Shown here: in pieces, positions 1-12,308 of the stretch
How the letters are laid out: every line of letters begins with the position of its first letter
Numbering within the stretch: the stretch's first letter is position 1
The notes under the pieces: generated by a model
Database searches by the model: none
Told to the model about the DNA's origin: nothing
Seen by the model: the letters and a program-made list of their open reading frames with translations, nothing else
Program-made: the position numbers and the translations under genes
Assembly: GCA_018340375.1 (NCBI GenBank)
Contig: JAFFJZ010000044.1
Location: 744,001 to 808,000, forward strand
Direction of reading: 5' to 3'
Length of the DNA: 64,000 nucleotides
Source: Gonatopus flavifemur
Lineage: Eukaryota > Arthropoda > Insecta > Hymenoptera > Dryinidae

Positions 1-212
1 ATCGGTTCAATCAAGTACAAACGAAGCCCTTTCAAATGACACCCAGATCGTCCCTATCGGTTCCAGTCACAGGCGGGGGCATAAGCCCCCGCGCCATATC
101 TCCGCCCCCTTTGAGGTACAAACGAAAATTTTTGCGGTACAATCAGGTACAAACGATGCTCTTTCGATTGCCGTATATAAGTTTCAAATCCGTTCCGGGT
201 CCCGGCCAAGTT
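1..212. repeat. Repeat with GTACAAACGA motifs
   Basis: TACAAACGA occurs near positions 16, 117 and 153. The inverted form TCGTTTGT recurs at 690-750. The stretch looks like the edge of an inverted-repeat element cut by the window start. The element type is unknown. Confidence 0.4.
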
Positions 213-625
213 CACGGAGGTCAATTTGGCCCCGCGTTCAGCCAAGATTGGGGTGAATTTATATCCTGAGCATATGTGTACAATCCTCAGCGTGTATGAA
301 TTTTGGGCCCACTTTGGTCCAGTCTTGGGCTCATATGGGCAGGATAGGGCTCAACACTGGGCCCAAGACTGGGTCAAAATGGGGTTGAAATTCATGCCCG
401 CTGAGAATTGTACACACATGCTCGGGATATCAATTCACCCCAATCTTGGCTGAACGCTAGTCCAAATTGGGGCTAAGTTCAAATGTGCCCGCACTAAGAT
501 TCATTATTGTCATTTTCTACCAACCATAATTGTACAGGTTAGCACAACAGGGCCAAGATTGAGCCAACATGGGTCCCATCGTCATTCCCCAATACTGGGT
601 TAAAGAGGATGAACCTAGCCTGGGG
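213..625. repeat. Dispersed GC-richer repeat, copy 1, with internal palindrome
   Basis: The segment is nearly repeated at 4383-4737, for example CACAACAGG..CCAAGATTGAGCC and CCCCAATACTGGGT. Within this copy, 220-335 is the inverted complement of 352-465 (CCAAGATTGGGGTGAATT against AATTCACCCCAATCTTGG). A more distant relative lies at 3808-3950. Short open frames here are repeat-derived. Confidence 0.7.
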
Positions 626-1060
626 ACCTCTGTGAACTTAGCCGGCAAAAATTCGGAAACAATTTCCTCCTTATGGGATTGGAATCTGCTTCGTTTGTGC
701 TTGTTTGTGCGATAAAAAATTTCGTTCGTACTACTTCGTTTGTGTTATAATGACAATGGGGCCCATTGTCATTCTAGGCAATCTGCGCTTGGGATGGAAT
801 GGGTGTGTTCATGAATAGAAAAAAAATATTTATTCAAAATTTTTGGCAATCTTTATGGTCTGCTCTCAAAGTAGAAGAATTCAAAAGTGTTCAGGAATTT
901 CATCATATTATTTCATTGCTAATCCCGTGTCCTAATATGTCTCGGGTTTTCGGCAATCCACGATAATCTGACAAGTAGGAAAAAACGATACCTGATCAAG
1001 TTAATGTTGAAAGATGGGACTTTCAAAAATTCTTTGATTTTGATGTACAGAAAATGTACC
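626..1060. other. No gene seen
   Basis: AT-rich intronic DNA. It contains TCGTTTGT motifs at 690-750 that mirror TACAAACGA at the window start. Nothing else is recognised. Confidence 0.5.
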
Positions 1061-1515
1061 TTCCCCTTATCAGGGTCCCCCCAGATATTAAAAATGAGGG
1101 AAAATCAGGGAATGTCAGGGAATCCTCATTCAGTTAGGGAAAGTCAGGGAACGTTTTCAAAATGCCCCATCTCTAGTAGAAATTTGATCAGGCATTCCCC
1201 ATTTTTAATAAGGCCCTGATCAGGTTAGAACCCGGAAACTGCGAATAAGAAAAATTTTATGAGGCCCTTACAAGGGCCTTATCTGATTTTCCTAATAGGA
1301 TTCGAATAGGGTTGTAACGCAGAGGTACAATAGGGTTCGGATGAGATTTCCATAAAATCGAGCGAAATAAGGAAGACCGTAACGAAACCTGATGAGGACC
1401 TGATAGGAAATCAGGCATCCCTCGTCAGGCCCTAGTATTTTCCCATCCAGAATTTCTACTAAGGATTAGTCAGGGAAATCCATTCAAATTTATAAAAACT
1501 CAGGGAAAATGGAAA
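1061..1515. repeat. TCAGGGAA-rich repeat with TAGTAGAAATTT ends
   Basis: TCAGGGAA-type words are clustered at 1095-1150 and 1470-1510. TAGTAGAAATTTGATCAGGC near 1174 is mirrored by AGAATTTCTACTAAGGA near 1449, giving inverted ends of a degraded element. Related TCAGGGAA clusters occur at 2570-2640 and 4750-5290. Confidence 0.5.
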
Positions 1516-1568
1516 CATTTGATTTCGGCAGAAAATTTTCAAAGAGTAATGTCCACTTGTGTATTTTT

Positions 1569-1844
1569 CACCCAGCCAGCACAAATGATCAATTTGCATT
1601 CATAAAGACTTCCCAAAGACCTTTTTAATAGTCCCCGTTATGCGATCAATAATGAATTCAACAAGAATCCCATGAATTTAAAATGAAAACGTATTAAATG
1701 CCCGCAGAATTCATTATGAAATCTTGATACGAATTCTTTCTGAACATTGAGTTGTTCATTGAGAGTTCTTTAGGAATTCAGAATATTTTTTCATAATAAA
1801 TACATATTCATGAGCATAACGGGAACTCTTGTGCTGTATGGGTG
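1569..1844. mobile_element. MITE with CACCCAGCCAGCACAA ends
   Basis: The ends CACCCAGCCAGCACAA and TTGTGCTGTATGGGTG form an imperfect terminal inverted repeat. The interior is AT-rich with paired GAATTC-centred segments. Members with CTGTRCTGTCTGGGT-like ends recur at 9580, 50223-50599 and 57667-57754. No transposase and no clear target duplication are seen. Confidence 0.6.
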
Positions 1845-2344
1845 AAGTATAAATTCCATCGAATTGCCTTGCGATTTTGTTTGCGAATGCCATTCTTTTG
1901 GTTTGGTTCAAAACGCGACGTCAGAAGAATAAGGATTCACAATTGATCTATTAACTGCGCTTATTTTATTTCAATTCGTAGATCACCTTCAAACGCTTCA
2001 AAAGTGTAATACCATTCAAGGGCTTATCTAAAAATTCACTATCTTGATTAATAATAAATCGCATGCTTAGGATTGCGCAGAATTTATCAATAAAAAACAT
2101 TGGAGTTGATATATATATTTTGTATGTCAATATTAATATCCACATACAAAACCTTAGGTTGTATTGGACGATGAAAGATTCAATACACTCCAGTAATAAC
2201 GAACTGTAAAAAAGTTTTAATATTGAAAGATAGCATTTTGTATTCTTGAATGTCTGGAAACATTGGAACTCTCCCAGAGTTGTTCATGAATTCATCAGTT
2301 CGAAAAGAGTTCTTGAGGAATTCTGTGCCTGTTCTTGCAAAAGG

Positions 2345-2539
2345 ATTCCCTAGTGAAGAAATTTCATAGAGCTTCATGTCAAGATTTTGCTCTATGTCAA
2401 TTATATAAAAGTTCTATAGAACTTCGGCGAATAATTTTTTTCTCCATGACTTTCTATGGAGTTTTCTATAGAAATTTCATACAGTTTACATAGAGCCAAA
2501 TCTTGTCATGAGATTCTATAAAATTTTTTCACTAGGGAT
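2345..2539. mobile_element. Palindromic MITE next to exon 1
   Basis: ATTCCCTAGTGAAGAAATTT at 2345 is mirrored by AAATTTTTTCACTAGGGAT ending near 2539. The inner arms (TCATGTCAAGATTTTGCTCT, inverted near 2490-2515) are also complementary. It ends about 190 bp before the exon at 2732. Confidence 0.6.
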
Positions 2540-2731
2540 CTGCGTGTGCTATCTGGGTAAACTTATTCGAGAGTCAGGGAAAATTTTCAACATGGTCAGT
2601 GAAAGCCAGGAAAAGTCAGGGAAAATGACTCTTCAAATTTTGGGTGGACCCTGCTTATTCAAGAATTCAATTCACAACGTTGTTTTATCAAACACAACCC
2701 TGACCTTCTTGTTTTTCTTTATCTTCTGCAG

Positions 2732-2885
2732 AGAACGCCGCGAGGCGGAAGTCCGAGAACTGGAGAAGCGGGAAAGAGAGCGAGAAGCAAAGATAATGGA
2801 ACGGGAAAGGTTGGAAAAGCAAAGAGCAGCTGAACAGGCAGTGCACAAACACTTTGAAGAGTCTCTAAGGCTAGCACAGCAAAAG
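2732..2885 (+). CDS. KDM3: KDM3-family demethylase, internal exon 1 of 6 visible
   Basis: This 154-nt exon has a TTCTTCTGCAG acceptor just before 2732 and a perfect GTGAGT donor at 2886. It starts with the last base of a split codon and ends in phase 0. It encodes 51 residues of a charged helix dominated by E, R and K, such as EKREREREAKIMERERLEKQ, ending in SLRLAQQK. That composition suggests a coiled coil or single alpha-helix. The open frame continues upstream to about 2508, but there it reads the polypyrimidine tract and a TCAGGGAA repeat, so the exon boundary is preferred. The helix is not diagnostic of KDM3. Assignment rests on the phase-0 donor matching the phase-0 acceptor at 44203 and on the similar charged helix in that exon. 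The 41-kb gap between them makes this the least certain exon of the chain. Confidence 0.65.
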
Positions 2886-3800
2886 GTGAGTTAGGCTTTT
2901 CTGCTCACATTTACCCTTTGACATAAAAATTACATCTCCTTCGTGTCATTCTCTTAGGTCATTCAGTAGTGACGGAAATAACGGAAATATCCATATACGT
3001 TGAAAGAAAAACCAAATCCTGAAAAGCGTGTGTTCTTCTTCTGAGAAAAAATTTTATTCTTCACATTATTATTGCCCTTACTACAAAATTATCTACATGC
3101 CTTTAAGAAAATCCATACACAAAAATAGAAAATCCTCCATAATTCTGAAGTTTTAAATGATGAAAGTACAATTTTTTTACAAAATTTTTATTCAGAGTTA
3201 AATTTTATATATGCTCCAATTTTTTTAACACCATAGTTATCTTATCACTATATTCTTGAACGGGATATCAAAAATGGCACGAGAATTGAGAAAGAAAATG
3301 TGTAAACGCTGAAATGTAAGAAATATTCAAACTTTGAAGAATACATCTCATCGCAGTGACAATCGGGCAGTATTGATTTTGTTTGTCATCCGTGGCAAAG
3401 GTTGTTGAAACAAAAGGCACGGCGGTGCACGTGTACACGTGCATACATGCACATATACCGTAAACGTTCGGTTTTTTGCCGTCCGCCCTTTTTCCTGACC
3501 GATGAAAGGAAAGAGAATTGAAAGGAGAGCTTTGTCTAAGAAGTTTATTTACAGACATTAGTGAACAGTTCTGTGCAAAATAGGAATAAAATTTCAAACA
3601 AATTAACCAAAAGAATTCGAATCATGAGCGAATAAAGTATTGATAATGGTCTGTGATACCGAGATTACAGTTAGAAGCTTAATATTCTTATAAAATTAAC
3701 ATATTTACATTTGATTGTTTTTGCTCTTGACATGTAACATGAAAATATAAATACAAGAAGAATATTGAAACAAAAGGATTCTCGAGAGCCTAGTCATCCG
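2886..3800. other. Intron start, no gene seen
   Basis: AT-rich intronic DNA. The short palindrome GCACGTGTACACGTGC lies near 3427, next to alternating purine-pyrimidine (CA/TG) sequence. A 109-codon open frame on the minus strand (3268-3597) has no recognisable protein features. Confidence 0.45.
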
Positions 3801-3959
3801 CATGATTAATACCAACCCAAGTGTGTATTAATGGCGGGCCCAATCTACGCCCAGGGTGGGTGCCCATGCTGTCCAGCTTGGCTGTATTGCTTCGCCCGAG
3901 GATTGGTAACACCATGGGCCCAGAATGAACCCAGACTAGGCAATCAATACTGCCCCTTC

Positions 3960-4382
3960 TTTTTTACTTCCATGTTCCTTATATATAAGGAAACGGAAGT
4001 ATTGTAATAGGGTCAAAAATCGATGATGCACAAGGGGGTATTTCGCTTTTGCCGAACGTCTTAGAACGTCGAAAAAACGCTATCCCCAAAAATGTCTGTA
4101 TGTGCGTATGTGCGTGCGTGCGTGTACAATTTTCTTTGGCGCACGATAACTCTCCTCAGAATGCACCGATCGGGATAGTTTTTCTTTTAATGCGTTCGTC
4201 TTTCAGAGCACTCAGGGCCTATTGATTTTGGCGTCGATCGGATAACGTGTTTCAAAAATATAGCGGAATATTGTTTGAAAAAAATCTAGATTTTGCGATC
4301 ACGCATATCTCCGCTCCCTGTTATCCGATAACTATAAAACTTATACCACGCTCTAGTTTTTTTTCTTTAATTGGATAATTGT
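3960..4382. repeat. Repeat with GTGCG microsatellite
   Basis: A GTGCGTATGTGCGTGCGTGC run at about 4103-4125 sits inside a segment with GCGCACGATAACTCTC and CGATCGGATAACGTG. It resembles dispersed insect repeats of unknown class. I see no coding signal. Confidence 0.4.
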
Positions 4383-4737
4383 TTTGAATTCTACCTCAGC
4401 GGGCGTGAATTTCAGCTCCACTTTGGCCTAGTGTTGAACCCCATCCTGCCTATATGGGCCCAAGACTGCACCAAAGTGGGACCAAAATTCATACACGTTG
4501 AGGATTGTACACACATGCTCGGGGTATAAATTCACCCCAATCTTGGCCTAACGCTGGTCCAAATTGGAACCAAGTTGAAATGTGCCCGTACTAAGATTCA
4601 TTATTTCCGTTTTCTACTAACCATAATTGTATGGCAAAGCACAACAGGCCCAAGATTGAGCCAACATGGGCCCCACCGTCATTCCCCAATACTGGGTCAA
4701 AGAGGATGCATTCAGCCTGGGGCCCATTGTCATTATA
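4383..4737. repeat. Dispersed GC-richer repeat, copy 2
   Basis: Same family and orientation as 213-625. The two share the blocks TGTACACACATGCTCGGG, AATTCACCCCAATCTTGG and CCCCAATACTGGGTNAAAGA. The pair are direct repeats about 4.2 kb apart, on either side of exon 1. Confidence 0.7.
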
Positions 4738-5310
4738 GCAGAGTGGCTACAGACCGGGAAAACCGGGAATTATCAGGGAATTTTATTTAACCGGGAATTA
4801 TCAGGGAAATTTCAGGGAATCTTCCAAGTGATCAGGGAATTTTTCATTTTCATAGCAATCTTATGTAAAACGCTCTACTTTGATGATTTTTTCCATATAA
4901 GGCTCAGAATTTCTAAAATCAGCTCGGATTGAATTTTGATTCTCATCTAAAATAATTCTTCTGATTTTCTTTATCAACATCATGTCATAATATTTCGATT
5001 CCCGATTCTGGGGTAGTGGAATATTGTATACAATCACTATTGTATTGTATTGTATTTTTTGAACTATAGTTCAATTTTATTCATCATTAATTAAATGGAT
5101 AATATGATTTCTTGATGGGAAACATAAGAGGTATGACTTATTTTTACTCTAGAACTGGAGAAAGCCTCAATGTACTTAAATGGGTCCAGATTATGGTGAA
5201 TAACTGGCAAAAAAAGTTGAATACCGAAATATCAGGGAAAAATGTGCGAATAGTCCTGGAAAACCTGGAAGTATCAGGGAATTTCGTCAGCCTTTTTTTG
5301 TGGTCACCCT
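4738..5310. repeat. TCAGGGAA-rich repeat
   Basis: Short words (ACCGGGAATTATCAGGGAAT and variants) recur at 4755-4850 and again at 5230-5285. Together with GGTCACCCTGA at 5300 this suggests an old element with CAGGG(T)-type ends. There is no coding content. Confidence 0.45.
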
Positions 5311-7417
5311 GAACTTTGCTGCCACCATTTTTTTGGGGCAAATTCCCCGATCGTTCTTTACAGTGTACATGATCTTATTCGGAACACCACAGTTTCAAAG
5401 GAGACGTGTTTATGGCCACCCTCAATATCTATATATATACATATATATCTATTAAATACGTTCTGCCTTTGATGTGAGAAATTCCATTCAACCGCATCCA
5501 TGGGGGGACTTTTCTCCTTTCCGATCCTTTCGTGCTTTTATAATTTCTCTCATCCACTCTCTTTAACGTCAGATAAGGATTGGAAGAAAATTGTAATGAT
5601 CGTAAGGATGATAATCATTTTCGATTATTTCAAACGATAATTAAGAGTAAATCATTGAGAAAAGGCATAGAAACTCCAGTTTCCTGTTAATTTGCTCGCC
5701 CATTTGATGTTTGAGAGTGATGAAAAAAAATCACATGGAATATTTTCTGCTTTACAATACTGAAACTGAATATTCAGATGTGACGACTTGCTCCTATTCG
5801 GCAAAGTATTATTTGAAGCTCATTACCCCAAATGGATTTAACGAACAAGCAGGAATATCTGTGATACCTTTTATTTGTGTTGAAGAAATGGCATTAGATG
5901 AACAAAAAATGATGTGGTTGTCATTTGGCTAGCTAAAAATTAGCTGTGGTAGCTATTTTTCAGCTGTTGCAACAAAATTTATCGCTACAGGAGCTGAAAT
6001 CTAGCTTTTGCAGCATTTTTTCGCTATCCAAATATCAAATACACGAAATACCTACCACATCTAATTCCTAGCTACCATAGCGAATTATTTTTTTTCCGTG
6101 ACTTATATGTATAATTATTAGAAATCAATTTCACCAACAAATTCAAGGAGAAGATTAATTAATTCTGATTACAAAAAAGGTAATGAACCAAGAAGGACCT
6201 GGTGGGTGGCCCAATGTACCGCTTACCTGAAAAAATACATCACCCTCGAAAGTCAAACGGGTACGAAAAAACATAAAACGAATGGCGAAACACAATCAAA
6301 CATGCAAGTGGTCACCAAAATGTGCAACAAAGTAAGACACAGACGGAACGCTATCAGTTATTCGCAAAAGGTTTTGATTCTGACACAGGATATTGGATAT
6401 CTATATCCATATGTCTTGGTTTTAATTTTTCTTTTGACATTTTTTTTTATATCCACCGGATTGTTGCATTTTTGTACACTCGGCTGCGTCCTGGACTTCT
6501 GTACCTCATCCTATGAAATTGTTTTTGCTCATATGTTGAGGTTCTAATGAATCAATCTTCTAATCCCACTGAAATCTATGTCAAGTCCAAAATGAGGGTC
6601 GATTCATTGATCAAGTAACTCAATTTGATTTCATTTCATTAGCATGAACGTTTAATTCAAGCAAATATAAGACTTACAATGAGATTTCGATGATATAATT
6701 TTATTAGGCTTTAACGGTACTATAGGCAATTACACTATTATATTCAGGCATAGCTGGACAAGGGGTACCTCCAATTACCTGACAGAAGGAATTATCCGAT
6801 CACGCTCTTAAGAATAATGGAATAAATCTCTAGTAGGAAGATCACAATAGTAATTGATTCTAGTAAGATTGCCCAGATTTTTTTTGTGGGCCGTGTTTTC
6901 GAATAATTGAACTTTGATATTCACACAAAAACTTTGATATTCAGACAAAAATTTTGAAAATCCAGGGTAGCCATCAGTATGCAGAAAAAGAATTCATGCA
7001 GAATTCCCGGGTTTTTCAATCAAACTTCAGAAAACTCAAGTTTAGTTCACTAATAACTGGAAGGATATTGGAAGAAAGTCTGTATATGGAGAATCCTAGT
7101 TTGTCGGGAGAGAAAAGAACAATTACATAGCAGGGGAACAAAAAACATTTTTTTCTCTGGTATCAAAGATTTGGGAATAGCATATTTTTGCAAGCATGAT
7201 TTTGGTGTGTTGAATGCAAAACTAAAGTCAGATTTCTTAGATTAGCTAGCTGTCCGGCCAGTAATGACAAATTTGAATGCAGTACCTATGACGGTGATCG
7301 CGATAATCTTTACTATCCTACTGTATTTTCATTTGTTTTTCAACCGATTACTGCCATTCACAGTAACGGTTACTGTTCATTTTTCTCCGTGTAATTTCCT
7401 CGCGCAAAATCATCCAT
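5311..7417. other. No gene seen
   Basis: A TA/CA-rich run lies at 5428-5455. A patch of repeated AGCTA/TAGCT words lies at 5930-6090. The open frames at 5711-5932 and 6206-6547 lack recognisable motifs and are not supported as genes. Confidence 0.5.
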
Positions 7418-7670
7418 AACCCCTAGTAGAAATTTTCTCTAGTACTTTGAGAGGCACTAATAAGTTTACCCATCTTACTTGTGAGGCACTCATAGGGAAA
7501 ACTTACGAGTAATTTAGCAGAATGTAACGCTTCACTCAACCAAATTCTAGTCATCAAAACTAGCGAGGCACTCAGTAGTAACTGACCAGGAACTTGTAAG
7601 AAACTAACGCCAAATTTATGACAGCAATTATATGCCAGTAAAGATGTGAAATTATAATAATACATCAACA
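7418..7670. repeat. Fragment of TAGTAGAAAT repeat family
   Basis: CCCTAGTAGAAATTTTCTCT near 7422 matches the end of the MITE at 12309-12426. GAGGCACT-type words recur at about 7449, 7491 and 7565. No matching right end was found. Confidence 0.4.
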
Positions 7671-7829
7671 ATGATTATTCAATAAAATATTTATGCTTTG
7701 GCCCAAAATGTCTTTAAAAATAAAAAACTGAATTTTAAGCAAAAAACATGTTTCGGAGGAGAACACTTGCAGATTGACGACCACGTTGTTCACTACGTTC
7801 TCATGTCATGGAGAGAAAATTGGAAACCT

Positions 7830-7918
7830 CGAAGAGAATCGAACCACCTAAACCAATCCCTACCTAATGCTGCGCGATCTACTATCCTAACGCCCTAACG
7901 ACCTAAGCTAAACCGGTA
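7830..7918 (-). repeat. tRNA-related SINE-like sequence (Pol III A and B boxes)
   Basis: Read on the minus strand, TAGCTTAGGTCGTTAGGG (7910-7893) fits a tRNA A box and GGTTCGATTCT (7845-7835) fits a B box. About 47 nt separate them, which is long for a tRNA but possible with an intron, a long variable arm or in a SINE head. I could not fold a convincing cloverleaf, so a working tRNA is unlikely. A SINE or tRNA pseudogene is preferred. Confidence 0.45.
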
Positions 7919-7967
7919 CCTACGTGATTCATTAGAAAATATCAATGTAAATGACGTGGATATCTGA

Positions 7968-9480
7968 TTCAATCCATCGGTTGAGTATAATAATCTATGA
8001 ACCTATGTGAAAATTGCAATTCGGTTGACAGATGTGAGGTTAAGTTTATGTGATAAAAAACAATGAATGAATTATTTTTGTGAAATGTGTGGTCGTTATT
8101 GTTTAATTATTATGTATTAAAAATCTTTTCAAGCGAAAGTTTAAAATAAATTTCCAAAAACTTGGATTATTCACATAGAGCTCGTTGGATGGTTTTACTC
8201 TTGAAGAGTACTGTCAAAGTTGACAGTTGCAAATTGGAGAAAAAAGTCTTATTTCCTGTCTTGAATTTGTTATTACAGTAGTGACACACTTGTAGGAAGA
8301 GTTTGAAGGTTGGGTGAAATCCATATTGATCAGGAAAGTCAAAACCGTATTGCAAAACTTGGAAAATCTGTTAACGTAGTTGACAATACTGGGGTATCGA
8401 GTCAGCTTTTCCTTACTACATGAAATCTAGGCAGGAGAAATGTATCAAAATTCAGTGAATTCAAGTTGGTGTTGAGTGAGAGAAGACAGAAATATTCATT
8501 GGATTTTATTGGTTACTATAAAAATGTCAACAAATAAGGAAAGGCTATGTAGGACTCACTGTATCGTCTTTTAATATTTTTGTTTCAATAATGTTGTATC
8601 ATGCTGCTACGAATGAATGTTATTATATTTGTGAAATAGGTTCAATACACTTGTTTCTTCAACTTATTAGTAAGAAAATACAAAAATGTCCACAATACAA
8701 AATCATTGAAACAAAAATAATGAAAGACGATACAGTGAGTCCTACATAGCCTTTCCTTATTTGTCAACATTTTCATAATAACCAATAAAATACAATGAAT
8801 ATTTCTATCCTCTCTTACTTGACACCAACTTGAATTCACTGAATTTTGATACATTTCTCCTGCCTAGATTTCATGTAGTAAGGAAAAGCTGACTCGATAC
8901 CCCAGTATTGTCAGCTACGTTAACAGATTTTCCAAGTTTTGCAATACGGTTTTGACTTTCCTGATCAATATGGATTTCACCCAACCTTCAAACTCTTCCT
9001 ACAAGTGTGTCACTACTGTAATAACAAATTCAAGACAGAAAATAAGACTTTTTTCTCCAATTTGCAACTGTCAACTTTGACAGTACTCTTCAAGAGTAAA
9101 ACCATCCAACGAGCTCTATGTGAATAATCCAAGTTTTTGGAAATTTATTTTAAACATTCGCTTGAAATAGTTTTGATTAAATGAGTTCTTCATGACTCAT
9201 ATTACTACAAAAATGATTTGATCTCTGAGTTTTTTCTGAGAAATATTGATGTAAGTATTTGAATAAAACTCATTCTCATTGCATCAACAAATTATGATTT
9301 TTTACATATTACAACAGCTATGACTGATTCAATAATTCATGTTGCACTGAATAATAGATTTTTTCAATACATATTAATTAAGAACTAACGATCACACATT
9401 TCACGAAAATATTTAATTTTTATTTTTCAATTCAAAGAAGTCAACCTCATATCCGTAAACTATATTCCAATTCTAAAATA
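7968..9480. mobile_element. 1.5-kb palindromic element, copy 1
   Basis: The left arm (7968 to about 8600) and right arm (about 8693-9480) are inverted copies around a loop of about 90 nt. The centre (about 8170-8590 against 8700-9127) is nearly identical, so that open frames of 62 codons mirror each other with one residue changed. The outer parts are more diverged. No transposase is present. A single-arm relative lies at 41300-42110. Confidence 0.8.
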
Positions 9481-10860
9481 CAAACAGATTTGTTCCATTT
9501 TCTTTCTCATTTATATCACCTGTAATTATATGTAAAAATAATGGAAAAACCTGTTCAGCTGTTTGAAAATCTTTATGAAATACGTGCTGTATGGGTACTG
9601 ACATTTCCGATATCAAGTGTGAACAATATTTTATTCATTTTAGAATTGAAAAGTTCATTCTTCTCCATTTTATATATATTTTAGTAAGCACTTGTATAAT
9701 TATTAGAGATGGGTTTACTCCACATTATCAATTAGTTCAACTTATTACATACTAATAAGTAGCCCACTAGTTTTGACCAACCAACGCTAGTTGGATTCAA
9801 CTCATCAGTAATTGACCAGTACCTCGCTAGTTTTTTGTGCTCAGTTTTTCCTCTCTAGCGCCTCCATCAGTCATAGGAAAAAATTTATGAAATTTCTACC
9901 AGGGACGCGAATTGCTTCAGTCAAACGTTTATAACTTCTACAATTTTGAAGGCTCCTCCAATTTGAAGAATGGAAAATGTTCGCGAGGGATGCAGCTAAA
10001 AAATATATTTTTTTTCAAAAAAAATCGAAGACTTCGGGACTTCTGAGATAAATTGACTTTTCTGAAGAAATCATTTTTTCCCCAGAAAATTTTGAAAAAT
10101 TCCCCCAAAAAGAGAATTTAGTTGACAAGATGTGTGAATTTTTTCAGAATTTCATCTCTACTCCCCGTTGAGATAATTGAAAATGAATGGAAATGTGATT
10201 TTTTTTTGTTTATACGGTAAAATCCATAAAACTGCATTCTAAAGGCTACAATTTGGGATTCCGTCATTGTTCGAGTACCTCTTCGACCCCTTCAAATTTG
10301 GTCTAAATCGGAGACATGTCACTTTTCTCCCGGCCGACCTAACGTAAAATGCCCATATATTCCTATGTCGAATGTTGATGATTTAGTTGTCAATTAGTAT
10401 GAACATCCACTCGATTACTCAATAAAATATTCTTATCAAAAGTTACATCTGTTGACTAAAGTCATAATGAGAAGTGGCTTAAGGTGATTTATTTCATCAT
10501 CATTTATGAATACAATATGCCTATTTTATGGAAAAAAAGGTGTAATTTTGAAATAATATGGTTCATCTGGTATAAAAATAACATCGACAATGATTTTCTA
10601 AGGAGAAAAAATAGAAGGAACTTCAATTCCTACGATTACTGTACATAATCGTGTAAGCAATCAACAATACGATTTAGGAAACAAGACGAAATGCAAAAAA
10701 CGATACTATTTTGTTTTATATATTTTTATTGATATATGTATACCAATAGATAATTATTATATCCTATCTTTGTCTTACGTCACGCATGTTATGTAACAAC
10801 AAATAGTCGTTACGCCATCATTTCACGTAAATTGATAAATGAATACGGCAAAACTAAGTT
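9481..10860. other. No gene seen
   Basis: AT-rich intronic DNA with poly-T and poly-A tracts near 10000-10020 and 10200. CGTGCTGTATGGGTACTG near 9580 matches the end of the CACCCAGCCAGCACAA MITE family. Nothing else is recognised. Confidence 0.5.
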
Positions 10861-11074
10861 ACGGTACGTCATAAGCTTTATATAAAAAAAAAATAACAAA
10901 AACTCCCACACGTAGATGGTGCATACACAAAATCGAGACTTAGGTCATCACCCTCCTATAAAAATGAAAGCGGAACAATTCTAAAAAACTCTGCCAATTG
11001 GCACACGGCTTCCTCGTTCTTAATCAATCAATTATGATGGGACTTTTGAAAATATAGTTGAACAATGCAGATTG

Positions 11075-11345
11075 CTAAAGACTCTTCTTCCACTTTTCTC
11101 AACCGATTGTAATGAAACTTATATGGGACCACTATGGGATCATAACTGAACCGTGGTATAAATTTCATTGCAATCGGATAACAGGAAGCGAAAACATGCC
11201 CTTGACCCAAAATCACAATTATTGATAACACGTTTCTTTTCCGTCTTCCGTTTTCTTGTAAAGATCAGGTTGAAACTCGTATGAGACCACTATCAGCACT
11301 GCATGAAACTGTGGTAAAAATTTCTTAACGATCGGATGATAGGCA
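11075..11345. repeat. Two diverged direct repeats of about 145 bp
   Basis: The segment near 11085-11185 (TTCTCAACCGATTGTAATGA and CAATCGGATAACAGG) is repeated in diverged form near 11235-11345 (GATCAGGTTGAAACTCGTAT and CGATCGGATGATAGG). Open frames through here lack homologous motifs. The element class is unknown. Confidence 0.45.
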
Positions 11346-12308
11346 CGAAAGATATCCCCATGACAATGGCATTTTCGGGATTTACAAATTTTGTTTCGAA
11401 GCTTAGCGCTTACCATTTTCTCCCCTCAATTCCGATTTGCTTGGAATTCAAAACGTACAACTAACACTTCGTGAAATGAATATGCTCCAAGTTCCGAAGC
11501 ATTCGGAGGATACGAACATAGGGAAGGCATGCTTTCGAAATATTGTCAAACAATAAGGATCGCAAAAAAACAATTTTCTACAATTTTCAACCGATTGAGA
11601 TTTTGAGTTTGAAGACAAAAACATTTTCGGCCCCCGGAAACGATCACAAAGCTTACCTCTAACGAGGAAGCAAAAGTCAGAATCGTTCCCTTCTTTTTCG
11701 TTCTGAAAAAGAAAATGGTATAGATGGATGATTCCCAGATCATCAAGTACATATGTACGAAAAGAACTACACACTGATGTGCTTATACATACTTGGATTG
11801 TATGCGTACATTCACATAGTTACAGATATTTGGTGTCTGCTGTAAATAAAAATAGCGAGGGAAGATGGAAGAGGAGAAGTAGGAAAGAAGTAGGGAGGAA
11901 TATAATCAACACATTCCAGCACCTGCCCTTTGTGCGTGTTACGAACTTGTGACAACTACCCGAAACCTGTCCTACTGACGCTGTATATTGATGCACTACG
12001 TGTATTCGTGGCCCTCCGGACAACAGTGCCTCTCAACTGACTTGACAAAAACATACATACAAAAGATAAAAGCTTGCATTGAATTTTCAGTATTTACAAT
12101 TGAAGAAAAATCAATGTATTTCCTTGAAAATTATTCATTATTCTGTATAAAGAATTCCATCTTTAATTAAATAGTGAAAGATTGATGATTTTTGATGGTT
12201 CACAAAAAAATAGTTATCCACGATTTACGTGGTAACTAGTTGTTTTTATACGTTTGAAAATATATTAAATGGTTTTTCCTTACGAATGAAAATATTGTTA
12301 TACAATAT
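11346..12308. other. No gene seen
   Basis: AT-rich intronic DNA. Overlapping open frames of about 70-108 codons on both strands near 11448-12020 lack domain signatures and appear to be chance. Confidence 0.45.

Noticed and set aside
2508..2731. Upstream extension of exon 1 as coding sequence with an ATG start
   Set aside because: This part reads through a TCAGGGAA repeat and a polypyrimidine tract followed by a good acceptor at 2731.
4101..4130. GTGCG run as a Z-DNA or regulatory element
   Set aside because: It is a short microsatellite inside a dispersed repeat. Nothing ties it to regulation here.
6206..6547. 113-codon open frame with hydrophobic middle
   Set aside because: Hydrophobicity follows from T-rich codons. 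No domain and no conservation evidence.
11448..12023. Overlapping open frames of 67-108 codons on both strands
   Set aside because: No motifs, several frames open at once, and no splice or start context.
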